The position numbers and the translations under genes were made by a program. Below, one piece after another: positions 55,376 to 64,000 of a stretch of DNA of 64,000 bases. Origin of the DNA: Anniella stebbinsi (lineage: Eukaryota; Chordata; Lepidosauria; Squamata; Anniellidae); assembly GCA_029215795.1 (NCBI GenBank), contig JARDYH010000005.1, positions 34,168,001 through 34,232,000 of the forward strand, read 5' to 3'. Below the pieces are notes generated by a model. The model did no database searches. It saw only the letters and a list, made by a program, of their open reading frames with translations, and was not told the origin of the DNA. Every line of letters begins with the position of its first letter. The stretch's first letter is position 1.

Positions 55376-56289
55376 CTACCTGAGACAAACACAATTGCCA
55401 CATTAAATAGAGAATAGCTCTTGAGTTTGCTGGAGTGGAAGAAGTGGAAGAACTTCCACCTCTGAAGATTCAGAAACAGCTGGATCTGTGAGATATCCAA
55501 CAGAAGACCAATGAAAAGATGTGGCTATCTTTATGGATGGTTGAATAGATGGAAATGAGCACATCCAATGTTATTTTAAGTAAAGAACCTGGAAAGAAGC
55601 TCAGATATGCATGAGGAGTACTGAAAGATGTTAATTCACATAAGTACAGAGGACATCATATGAAGGGTAGTATGTGTGTTCTGAAATGCTTTCGCATTAA
55701 AACACACACACACGCACGCACACACACACCATAATGCTCCTTTGTTTTTCTGCTGCTTTTATACCACCCTTCAATCCTTTTCTCAGGTGGTTTACAAAAC
55801 AAATATAACAATTAAAATGTAAATGCATAAAATAAACAGCACAAAATCATAATAGCAATATCAAAATTATCAGCAGAATGAAAATTGTAACCTAAATGGT
55901 TGGGAAAATAAGAAGTGTGGAAAGGTGTTGTCTGATGGTGTTGAAAGGATCATGAGGTAGGTGCCAAACAAACCTCCCTTGAAAGAGAATGTCCCCCAAA
56001 TTGGGCTTTCTCTAGTAGCCACCTGCCTCACCTCAAACAGTGAGGTGCCTGCAGGAAGTCCTGTACTGAAGATCTGAATGCATAGGTACATATGGAAAGA
56101 GGTGATCCTTAAGCGATGAGCATTAGTTGGGAAATTGCCTATCCCAAAATCAAGGATACACCCGGTATTTGTGAAATATTCTGACAGAAACCATGTTGGG
56201 AACTAGCTGGTGAAGACTTACTCAAAATATGAGAAAGAAATTAACTTGTGTTAAGGGGTAACTAATCTATATGACGAGATCTTCACTAT
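55376..56289. other. No gene; LINE 3' remnant in its second half
   Basis: From about 55740 to 56085 a reverse L2-type 3' end (CTCAGGTGGTTTACAAAAC, then CAAACAAACCTCCCTTGAAA) is visible. A CA/CGCA microsatellite lies at 55701-55729. The remainder is unique. Confidence 0.5.
55740..56085 (-). mobile_element. L2-type LINE 3' end, reverse
   Basis: The ATACCACCCTTCAATCCTTT and TCTCAGGTGGTTTAC words, the A-rich middle and the GGTGCCAAACAAACCTCCC block have the same order as at 10024-10345. Confidence 0.6.
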
Positions 56290-56440
56290 GGCTAGATCTA
56301 TGCTACTGCTTTATAACGGCATTGAAGTGCACTGATAAATGTTGGGGCACAATCCACATTCCGTATAATGCTTTCATAGTGTTATGTCCTGCTTTTTATT
56401 CCACATTCGTCATGATTTAACACAAAGTGTAGATCTGGCC
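56290..56440. mobile_element. Harbinger-like MITE, perfect 3-bp TSD
   Basis: 151 bp, ends GGCTAGATCTATGC and GTGTAGATCTGGCC, with TAT duplications at 56287-56289 and 56441-56443. It is a shortened, inverted relative of the element at 9674-9908. Confidence 0.8.
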
Positions 56441-56555
56441 TATGTATCCTAAGATCACCATCTTGTCCCCCACTCCACTCCACCCAAACATTTCTGATCT
56501 TAGCATTTAGATTCATCTTTACCTGCTCAGCATTGCTGAGAGGAAATATATAAAA

Positions 56556-56560
<5 letters not shown>

Positions 56561-56587
<27 letters not shown>

Positions 56588-56633
56588 ATGAAACTTTTTT
56601 AAAAAAAGAAAAAACCTTTGGTTTACTTTGTTG

Positions 56634-56669
<36 letters not shown>
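56561..56669. repeat. (TA)n and (TG)n microsatellites
   Basis: A TA run at 56561-56587 and a TG run at about 56635-56669, separated by an A-rich stretch. Confidence 0.95.
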
Positions 56670-56671
<2 letters not shown>

Positions 56672-56854
56672 GGGAGAGTCCTTGCCTTCTTTCTTCTAGC
56701 CAAGTGGGGCTACATTCAAGTAAATAGTAACTCAGTGAATTTATTGCAGAAGATACTGCTATGAGAGACAGACAGACTGAGGTGGTTAAGTCCTATATTC
56801 TACATTATCTAGAACCAAGAGGAGAGGTATAAATACCTTGCCATCTACTGCTCC

Positions 56855-56856
<2 letters not shown>

Positions 56857-56902
<46 letters not shown>
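56857..56902. repeat. (AG)n microsatellite
   Basis: About 22 AG units. Confidence 0.96.
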
Positions 56903-56906
<4 letters not shown>

Positions 56907-57619
56907 AGACTCAAGTCTGGTCTCTGGCTGGCTTGCTATCTAAAAACTAAGATAAACAGTTTATCGGGAGATGAACGCACAAATGTAACTCCCAAGACAA
57001 AAATCTCCAACTTTGGAGGAGTGGGGGTGGGGAGTGAGATTTTGGTAGCATGGGATTTTTAAAAAGAGCATGCTAGGAAGACGGAATGGTGGTTATGGCG
57101 GTCATGTTGGGGTAGGCCGGGGGGGGGGGGGGATCAATAACAGCGCAGCCTTAAAGGAGCATTTCCATTTTCAGTAGCTCACACACATGAATGTGTTTGT
57201 GTGCAGCGATAGCCAGTGTGAGTGTGTGGGTGTGGGTGTGTTTTGGTGTGTATGTGTGTGCGTGTGTTCGAGAGGTCCTTGCTGAATTGTATTCTGAGGT
57301 CACGCACCACCGACATGCCACAAACCATGGCTAATTGCTGAAAAGGGTACTGGGGCTCAGGCTGAATTCTGTATTTTAATAGTAAAATGCCTGACTTAAC
57401 CTCAGGGCAGATGGGGGCAGAGAGGAAACTCTGGCTTCCTGGGGCAGAAAGAGTGGTGGGCAGATTTAGCCCCCACCATAATGCGGCTCCCAGGTTCAAC
57501 ACTTAATTCCCTCCTCAGTCGCTCATTGATAGGGAGAAAGTAAACTAGGCTGGCCACTGACAGGTCACTAAAAAGGAGGAAATGCCTGACTGGAAAAAGA
57601 CGAACACAGGTTTGCATAA
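56903..57619. other. No gene seen
   Basis: Unique sequence with a G run at about 57118-57132 and TG-rich sequence at 57216-57270. Confidence 0.5.
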
Positions 57620-57830
57620 AAATAATTTTATTTTTTTTTATTTAAAACATTTCTTGTCTGCCTTTCAGGGCAGAAGCCCTCGCAAGGTGGCTTGCAACAA
57701 TACAGTACACAAAGTCATTTAAAATATGAAAAGCCGTAAAACATAAGCCCGATAAAATAGCAATAAAAACAATAAAAGCCAACGATAAAACCAGCATCAA
57801 CATCAAAAGCAATAGCAGTGACAACAGTGC
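57620..57830 (-). mobile_element. LINE 3' end, reverse
   Basis: Reads as the reverse complement of the 44760-44990 tail: a TTTATTTAAAACA start, then CTGCCTTTCAGGGC, then GCAAGGTGGCTTGCAACAAT. Confidence 0.7.
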
Positions 57831-58133
57831 ACATGTGCTATTTTACATGCTGGGATGCACATTTAGAAACAATTATAATTTCATCAAAAAGAGAAATGCA
57901 TCACATCTCACCACAGTAGGAGACGGTGAGCAGGTGACCTGCGTCCCTTGCTCAGACTGCTATTTGGTTGCTCACTGCTGATGGGCAACTTCAAGGCTCC
58001 TCCCTCCTCTCCCTTTTTATGGTACTTTATCTTTAAACCAAATTTGGCCTTTCAAATAGAGGACTGTCCCCTGTAAAGTAGGGTGCATGACCACCCTAGG
58101 AAGTGTGCTCAGGAACACCAAGGGCTGTGGCTA

Positions 58134-58351
58134 AGGGCCAAAAACAGACAGTACTTTAAATCAGTGTCTAGCATCTATGACCTTTGTTCAATTTTACTTT
58201 AGAGTAGGCACAGGGTCCCGGTCTGGTTCTTTAAAAAAAAAAAAACTACTCCCATGCTAGTGTCCTGATCTGAATTAGGGCCTCTTTGCCTCCTCTACAG
58301 TAAAAGTGGGGGTAGGATGTAAGAATTTAAAGTAACGTCTGTTTTGACCCT
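58134..58351. mobile_element. TIR element, AGGGCCAAAAACAGAC family
   Basis: The left end AGGGCCAAAAACAGACAGTA and right end ACGTCTGTTTTGACCCT are inverted repeats that extend through ACTTTAAAT. It is about 218 bp with an internal A run. The possible 3-bp flanks TAA/TGA are imperfect. A second copy is at 37846. Confidence 0.65.
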
Positions 58352-58357
58352 GAGATA

Positions 58358-58830
58358 AGAACATGAAAAGAGCAACGTTGGATCAGACCAAGGGTCCAAT
58401 TAGTCCAGCACTCTGTTCACACAGTGGCCAACCAGCTGTCGACCAGGACCCACAAGCAGCACACAAGTATAACAGCACCCTCCCACCCATGTTCCCAGCA
58501 GCTAGTGTATATAGGCTTATTACCTCTGATACTGGAGGTTGCATTTAGCCATCACGACTAGTAGCCATTGATAGCCTTCTCCTCCAGGATTTTTTCTAAC
58601 CCCCTTTTAAAGCCTCCAAATTGGTGGCCATCACCACATCTTGCGGTAGCGAATTCCAGAGTTTAACTATGCGCTGTGTGAAAAAATACTTCCTTTTATC
58701 TGTCCTGAACCTCCCACCAATCAGCTTCATGAGATGACCCCTGGGTTCTAGTATTATGGGAGGGGGACAAAAAATGTCTCCCTATCCACATTCTCCACAC
58801 CATGCATTATTTTGACTCACGAGTCAGGTG
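58358..58830 (-). mobile_element. CR1 3' end, reverse, well preserved
   Basis: On the - strand it gives the last coding part of CR1 ORF2 and the 3' UTR. The order includes GAACCCAGGGGTCATCTCAT, TTCACACAGCGCATAGTTAA, ACTGTGTGAACAGAGTGCTG and the ATGTTCTTAT-type terminus near 58358. It is the best reference copy for the other CR1 fragments here. Confidence 0.85.
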
Positions 58831-59127
58831 GAACCTTGGGAACTGGTTTTTAAGAATGAGAGTGTGGGGAACTGGCTGTGATTGATGGGTAGATAATTAT
58901 GCTGAGCCCTAGCAGTAAAATCAGGTTCCAGAGCCAAATGTTGTTCCTTTGCCTGTACTCTGTTATTACTCATTGATAAAGCCGGATATGGCCTGTACAT
59001 TTTTTTCCTTGTAGCTCCATCTGTATAAGGGCTTGATACTGGTTTTTTTAAAAATAGAAATAAAGGAAAACAGTATAATCTGTAATTTTTCCAAGGGCGA
59101 CAGTTTTCCGCAGTACACACACCATCA

Positions 59128-59520
59128 GCGCTGGTTCCAGGCTTTTGAGGATCCTTGAGCAAGACAGTCTCAATTGGGCCCCTCTCTCAATGGGTCTCTC
59201 TTCTTACCATCGTTGTCATTAGCTGCTATGGCTCCTTGTCCTCTTTCTCATCATTGCTGCCACTTGCTTGTTTGCCAGGTGGAGAGTCAGCGAGCAAATA
59301 GACCTTGGCATCTCCTGCTCCTGCTCCTGCTCCTGCTCCTCCTCCTCCTCCTCCTCCTCCTCACCACCACCATTGCCTGGGCCAGAGCGAGAGGCAGGGG
59401 AACAAAGAGGCTTCAGTGGTGAAGAGGAGGGGCATGTCCAGGGGGCTCTTGTCAGTGGTCCCTTGCTGGGGTGTGGACCCATGACAGGTGCCCAGCAATG
59501 CCTACCTTTGATGCCAGCCT
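59128..59520. mobile_element. Repeat related to 26228-26890
   Basis: CAGCGCTGGTTCCAGGCTTT at the left and AGGTGCCCAGCAATGCCTAC at the right match the older repeat at 26228-26890 in order. The family is not recognised. Confidence 0.4.
59310..59362. repeat. (CTCCTG)n/(CTC)n microsatellite
   Basis: Hexanucleotide CTCCTG units pass into a CTC trinucleotide run. Confidence 0.93.
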
Positions 59521-59672
59521 TGCACGCAGTAGTAGCTACTATCATGTTCAGAGATTTAGAGGATTATGTATGCCTGCCAGTATTGTATTACCATAAGGTC
59601 CCAGTGTAGTGGTCCCCCACATCTGTAGCACAGTGTCTGGCTGCAAGTAACATTGGGGAGTGTCCCAGAAGG

Positions 59673-60262
59673 TAGCATTCAGGGCTGGCCTTATCATAAG
59701 GCAGCAAATTGCAGTGTGGGATACCATTTTCCTGCCTCTTTGTGCTATTTAAAAATAAATAAATAGGGTTAAGAAAGAAAGAAACTCCAGTCCAAAGCAA
59801 AGATAGCATGAGTGCTCTCATTCTGACCTTTAAAACAAAACTTGTGATGTGAAAATTTTATTTATTTATTATTTTATTTTTTATTTAGTTCATTTCTAAC
59901 CCGCCTCTCCATCCAGATCGAGGAGGGGAACAACAATAAATATAAATATAAAAGCAATAAAATAGATAAACCATTAAAACAGATAAAAACAAATACATTA
60001 TTAAAAACATCTTAAAATTAAACTGGGTAGGCCTGCCGGAATGTCCAAGGTTGACACTGATTGCAGTGGTGGATGATTCCAAGATGGCCGACCCTACCTT
60101 TAGGCAGAGTGAGGCGGATACCTCAAGCAGCTGAGGTGATTTAGGGTGTCATGAAATGACAATACATGGTTAGGGATATTTAATTTATTATCATGGTTTT
60201 CTTTACTGCGAGGCATGGGGAGAGGTGCTTATGAGATTTTGCCTCAGGTAGCAAAATAATCT
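59673..60262. mobile_element. Decayed hAT MITE with LINE tail inside
   Basis: The left part starts CAGGGCTGGCCTTATCATAA. The right part (GACCCTACCTTTAGGCAGAG, GCGGATACCTCAAGCAGC) resembles other CAGGGCCGG copies. Between them lies a reverse LINE 3' end. Confidence 0.4.
59856..60040 (-). mobile_element. LINE 3' end, reverse
   Basis: A TTTATTTATTTATT start, then TTCTAACCCGCCTCTCCATC and A-rich sequence: the reverse complement of a LINE tail with a GCGGGTTAGAAAT motif. Confidence 0.6.
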
Positions 60263-60274
60263 GACTCACCTTGA

Positions 60275-60485
60275 GTACCTAAGAAGAACCATGTTGGATC
60301 AAACCAAGGGTCCATCTAGTCCAGCACTCTGTTCACACAGTGGCCAATCAGCTGTTGACCCAGAACCCACAAGTAGGCTACAAGTGCAGCAGCACCATCT
60401 CACCCATATTTCCCAGCAATTGGTGTACATAGACCTACCGCCTCTATTACCAGAGGTAGCACTTAGGTATCAGGACTAGTAGCCA
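60275..60485 (-). mobile_element. CR1 3' end, reverse
   Basis: Shares ACCATGTTGGATCAAACCAA, CCAGCACTCTGTTCACACAG and the TGGCCAATCAGCTGTTGACC block with 58358-58830. Confidence 0.75.
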
Positions 60486-61230
60486 GTACGATCTACCTTT
60501 ACTTGGGAAGCAGGGAGAGGTATACCAACTTGTCCTTTGCCTAAGGCCAGCCCTGCTCTCTTTCACATCATGTCTGGATCATTGGCCCATCAAACAGAAA
60601 CCAGAGGTCTGACTGTAGACTGTGGTCCGGCAGTTTTCCATCCCTGCTGTTGCATAGGTTGAGTAATGGCTAATGCAGCCCAGTATTTGTATCTGTAGCC
60701 TGTATGTTTGCTAGCACCTGGTTTTGAAATTTCACAGCTAATGCTCCTTGGAAGCGAGTTCTGTCTGTGGTTCAAAAGTTTCCCCGATTGTTGTTCATCT
60801 TGATTGCATCACTGCATCAGTCCTCTCAGGATTTACTCAACTCCAGAGCATTCATCTTGGAGTTTGGTTTCAAAAGATGTATTATTTATGGGGCATTTAT
60901 CACTGCTGCAGCAGCTTCCCTGCCAACTCCATCCATCTATGTCTGCACTCTTAAGGTGCTATTCTATAACTTCCAGTGGGTGACATACTCTCTTGCTTAC
61001 CCAACGATGAGTCAGCAGCCTCTTTCTCTCACTCGCTACATCTAGGGATTTTTTTTTAATTTTGATTAAGGCAGGAGCGACATATTTCTTATCAGATCAT
61101 ACACAAATAAAAAGCATTGGAATGACTTAAGAAAATAGGATAAAAGTTCACTGCTAGTTATTAGACATTTGTTATTGTTTAATTCCTCCATGCCATGTTG
61201 GAGCACGTCAAGTCAGCAACGCTTACTTTC
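60486..61230. other. No gene seen
   Basis: Unique sequence; open frames of 68-92 codons near 60748-61045 are unsupported. Confidence 0.5.
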
Positions 61231-61285
61231 GGATGAAGAAACTGAGGCAAAGAAAGGTTGAGTGACATGCAAAAGCAGACAGAAA
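61231..61285 (+). mobile_element. MIR-like fragment
   Basis: GATGAAGAAACTGAGGCAAA, then GAAAGGTTGAGTGACATGC, strongly resembles the conserved part of MIR SINEs. Old MIR copies occur across amniotes. Only about 55 bp is preserved. Confidence 0.45.
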
Positions 61286-62314
61286 AGGGGAAAAGTTAGT
61301 CTTTAAAGATCAATGGCAAGATAGGTCTCAGAATGTCAATATTGACTCTGAACTTTGAAGGTTTGGATTGGATTATTGAGTGACATTTTCAGCAGAACGT
61401 CTAGCGACTGAAAATGGTCAGCTCCCGTTGATAAAACAGGAGGGCAGGAACTATGCTGCAAATGCCTTTACTTTAGAATCGAAAGCATAACCTTCAAACG
61501 CCTGTCATTTTGCTTTGTTTACTGAAGACGTCGTTTTTATGACTGTTTAGGCTGTAGAATCAATAAAACTGAAGTGGAATGAGTTGAATAACCTCATCAT
61601 GTTCCACTCACCTCAGTCCTGCAAACATTCAATTACCCAAGTTGTTTACAAGTAAACAGTCAAGTGCGTCTAATTGTGTATCTACTCAAGATAACACAAC
61701 ATGGATTAGTTCCCCCCCCCCCTAGCAACCTTTCCCATCTTTTTGTGTGCAGAGCTCCATAATATGCCTGTTTTCATTCAATTGTTGCTTACATTTTATG
61801 GCGATTTTGTTTTGGTATATTTATTTATATTTATTTAATCAATTTATATCCCATTTACCATATCAAAAGGTATCTATAAAAGTGGTCTTATATTTGTTTG
61901 ATGTTTGTCCAGATAGCAAGCTGCCGGTGGTAGATTTCAATCAACAGGGTTAAATGAAATATACTTTCATGAACAGTGCTGGTGGGAAAATGTTACTCTC
62001 TGGCTCATTATTGCTGGTTAGACAGCCACAGTCAACAGGTTATTTCATTTGTTTTGTTACTAGTTGACTGCATGGCAGCTTTTGACTTGCAGAGCTGCAA
62101 GCAGCAGGAACAGTCTATCTGAGCCATACGAACTTGGAATGCCAACATTAGGAGTAACGGTGGCTGGTACCCTCCCCCGAAACTAATGGCACTCAAAGTT
62201 CCTCCCCAATTTTGACTCCCAAACCCCACCTACACACCCCACCTGTCCCATATCATGCACAATCTAGCTCAATTCTGTGCATGTCTACTCAGGTGTAATA
62301 AGCCCCCATGAAAC
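61286..62314. other. Unique DNA, possible conserved stretch at 61390-61690
   Basis: No gene. The part at 61390-61690 lacks recognisable repeats and has TF-like words (TTGTTTACAAGTAAACA, TTCAATTACCC). A C run lies at about 61711-61722. Conservation is not shown. Confidence 0.3.
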
Positions 62315-62322
62315 AGCTGTTG

Positions 62323-62642
62323 TAGGGTGACCAGATAAAATCCAGGTCAGGACTCATGTAACTTTAACAGTTGTAGAGAAAAGGGAATTTCAGCCAGTGT
62401 CATTTGTATGCAATTAGTTCCTGGTGAAATTTCCTCTTCATCACAACAGTTAAAGGTGCAGGGACCCTGCCTTCTTTTGTATATGGTCACTCTAGTATAG
62501 TGCCTGCAACTTTAACTGTTGTGATGAAGAGGGGATTTCTCCAGGTACTAATTGCATGAAAATGACACTGGCTGAAATTCCCTTTTCTCTACAACTGTTA
62601 AAGTTACAGGAGCCCTGACCTGGATTTTATCTGGTCACCCTA
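62323..62642. mobile_element. hAT MITE type B (320 bp), perfect TSD
   Basis: Starts TAGGGTGACCAGATAAAATC and ends with the reverse complement. Perfect AGCTGTTG duplications lie at 62315-62322 and 62643-62650. It is exactly 320 bp and the cleanest isolated copy in the window. Confidence 0.94.
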
Positions 62643-62650
62643 AGCTGTTG

Positions 62651-63040
62651 TGCATAAATGAAAAGCAAGATTTGTTAAAAAGAAAAAAAAACAGATGGTA
62701 AATTGAATTAAAATGTTGCAGGATAAATAGAGCACCAAAATACCATCTTATCACTTTTTTTAAAAGTATTGTTGGGGGACACAAACATACAAAAACAAAA
62801 CCACAGAAAAGACCACAGCAAATTTCAACGGCCAACTAAAGGAGAACATACAACTCAACACAAAGCCAATTATATCATCCCATGACAAGAATATTAACAA
62901 TACAGAATAAAGGGGAGGAGAAATCATGATCATAGCCATCCAGTTATGTCTTTCCAAGATTATTTGATGTGGTGTAAGGGGCTACAAGGAATTTGTACTA
63001 TCATTTACATAAGTAATAAATGAATATCTAACAATATGGT
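62651..63040. other. No gene seen
   Basis: A-rich unique sequence. Confidence 0.5.
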
Positions 63041-63254
63041 GGTGTAGCAGCTAGAGTGTTGGACTGGGAGTCAAGAGATCTGAGTTCTAGTCCCCACGTG
63101 GCCATGGAAGCTCACTGGGAGACTTTAGGCCAGCCACAGATTCTCAGCCCAACATAACTCGCAGGGTTGTTGTGAGGACAAAATGGACAGAGAAAGGATT
63201 ATGTGTGCCACTGTAGGTTCCTTAAGGAGGAAAAAAGTTGGGATATAAATGTAA

Positions 63255-63285
<31 letters not shown>

Positions 63286-63290
63286 ACAAA
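63041..63290 (+). mobile_element. tRNA-derived SINE with AATA tail
   Basis: The tRNA-like head has an A box (GTGTAGCAGCTAGAGTGTTG) and a B-box-like GAGTTCTAGTCC. The body has CTCAGCCCAACATAACTCGC and AGGGTTGTTGTGAGGACAAA, wording I associate with squamate tRNA SINEs. It ends in an AAATAAATAAAT tail at about 63253-63287. Confidence 0.8.
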
Positions 63291-64000
63291 CCTCTTTATC
63301 ACTCTCGACAGGCATGCAATTTGATCTCTGAGTTTTTCAAGTAATGCAACACGCCATCTATTATACATTCACTTTTATGAATAAACATTTCAAAGTTATT
63401 TCACTTATTTTTTAGTTTTCTCCACACTCACAAAAAGAAGGCGATTTTGAAAGTGTTGAAAAATATTTTGGCTACTGTACTGGCTCAATACATTTTATTT
63501 CTTTGAGGTCCTTGCAGCGTATAATTGCTCTCAATAGTATGTGGAATCAAGAACCTTGAATTTAAGGAGACGGAAGGCCCAAATTAAAGTATTTCATCTT
63601 TGTGGATTTTTTCCCTGCCCAAAGCAATATGTTCCGCTCCAAAGGAAATAACATTTCCAAAGGAATTATTAACCAGGTAATCTTGATAAATTTAGCAGTT
63701 AAAAAGATATATGAAATATTTGGATAAACATACCCAGATAGCATATTCAGGTTTATCTATATGAATGAAGGTGCATGCAATGGATTCTTCACCCAAAATA
63801 TGTTTTGCCCATATCAGTTGCAACTTGCAAATAATTCATTACAAATTAAATTGGCTGATTTTTATTTTTAAGACAACTGGATGATGTTCTCATATTTCAC
63901 AGAGCCATAGAAATATTAACCAAGAGGTGGATGCTATGATCATGTCGGCCGATTCTTTTGATATAACCCAGGACTCTAAATTTTCACCTAGAACTCCTTG
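63291..64000. other. No gene seen
   Basis: AT-rich unique sequence to the end of the window. Confidence 0.5.

Noticed and set aside
63041..63105. tRNA-like gene
   Set aside because: Head of a SINE with an AATA tail; no complete cloverleaf.

Overview
This window reads as gene-poor vertebrate nuclear DNA, most likely from a lizard or another squamate. The grounds are CR1 and L2-type LINE fragments, two tRNA-derived SINE copies, large numbers of short hAT and PIF/Harbinger-like DNA transposons (MITEs), many microsatellites, spliced-gene structure and no bacterial-style gene packing. The species cannot be named from the sequence alone. Family names below rest on ends, target-site duplications (TSDs) and remembered family hallmarks, not on a database search.

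Layout. From 1 to 7.65 kb lie a strong 70-bp-arm hairpin (242-405), a candidate solo LTR, a 5'-truncated CR1 and a hAT MITE split by an L2-type LINE. At 7652-8448 is the only convincing protein-coding sequence: a last exon on the + strand with a good splice acceptor and a 264-codon open frame to a TAA. I do not recognise the protein. The rest, 8.45-64 kb, appears intergenic (or intronic to an unseen gene). It is filled with repeats and unique AT-rich DNA, with a few stretches that look non-repetitive and could be conserved non-coding elements (best guess 40.56-40.70 kb).

The most interesting content is in the transposons. (1) Three GC-rich hAT-type elements (28599-29432, 45638-46322, 46358-48166) carry a large palindromic CpG-rich core. 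Its centre is a CRE (TGACGTCA) or a shortened derivative, and its arms carry consensus 5' splice donors pointing outward on both strands. The third element has this core amplified as a 242-bp tandem array of about 4.7 copies, plus YY1-type sites and a long perfect hairpin. The first element has different terminal repeats from the other two yet shares the core, so the core looks like a module that moved between transposon families. It resembles a mobile bidirectional promoter with a first exon; that is inference. (2) A 320-bp palindromic hAT MITE family occurs at least ten times, often with perfect 8-bp TSDs and twice nested inside a related subfamily. (3) One L2-type LINE (52.69-55.38 kb) is interrupted by two ~500-bp Harbinger-like MITEs in opposite orientation; removing each with one 3-bp TSD restores the reverse-transcriptase frame. 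(4) Two inverted copies of a CpG-rich MITE full of GCGCAT motifs lie at 41-42.3 kb.

No rRNA, true tRNA gene, CRISPR array, operon or bacterial feature was seen.
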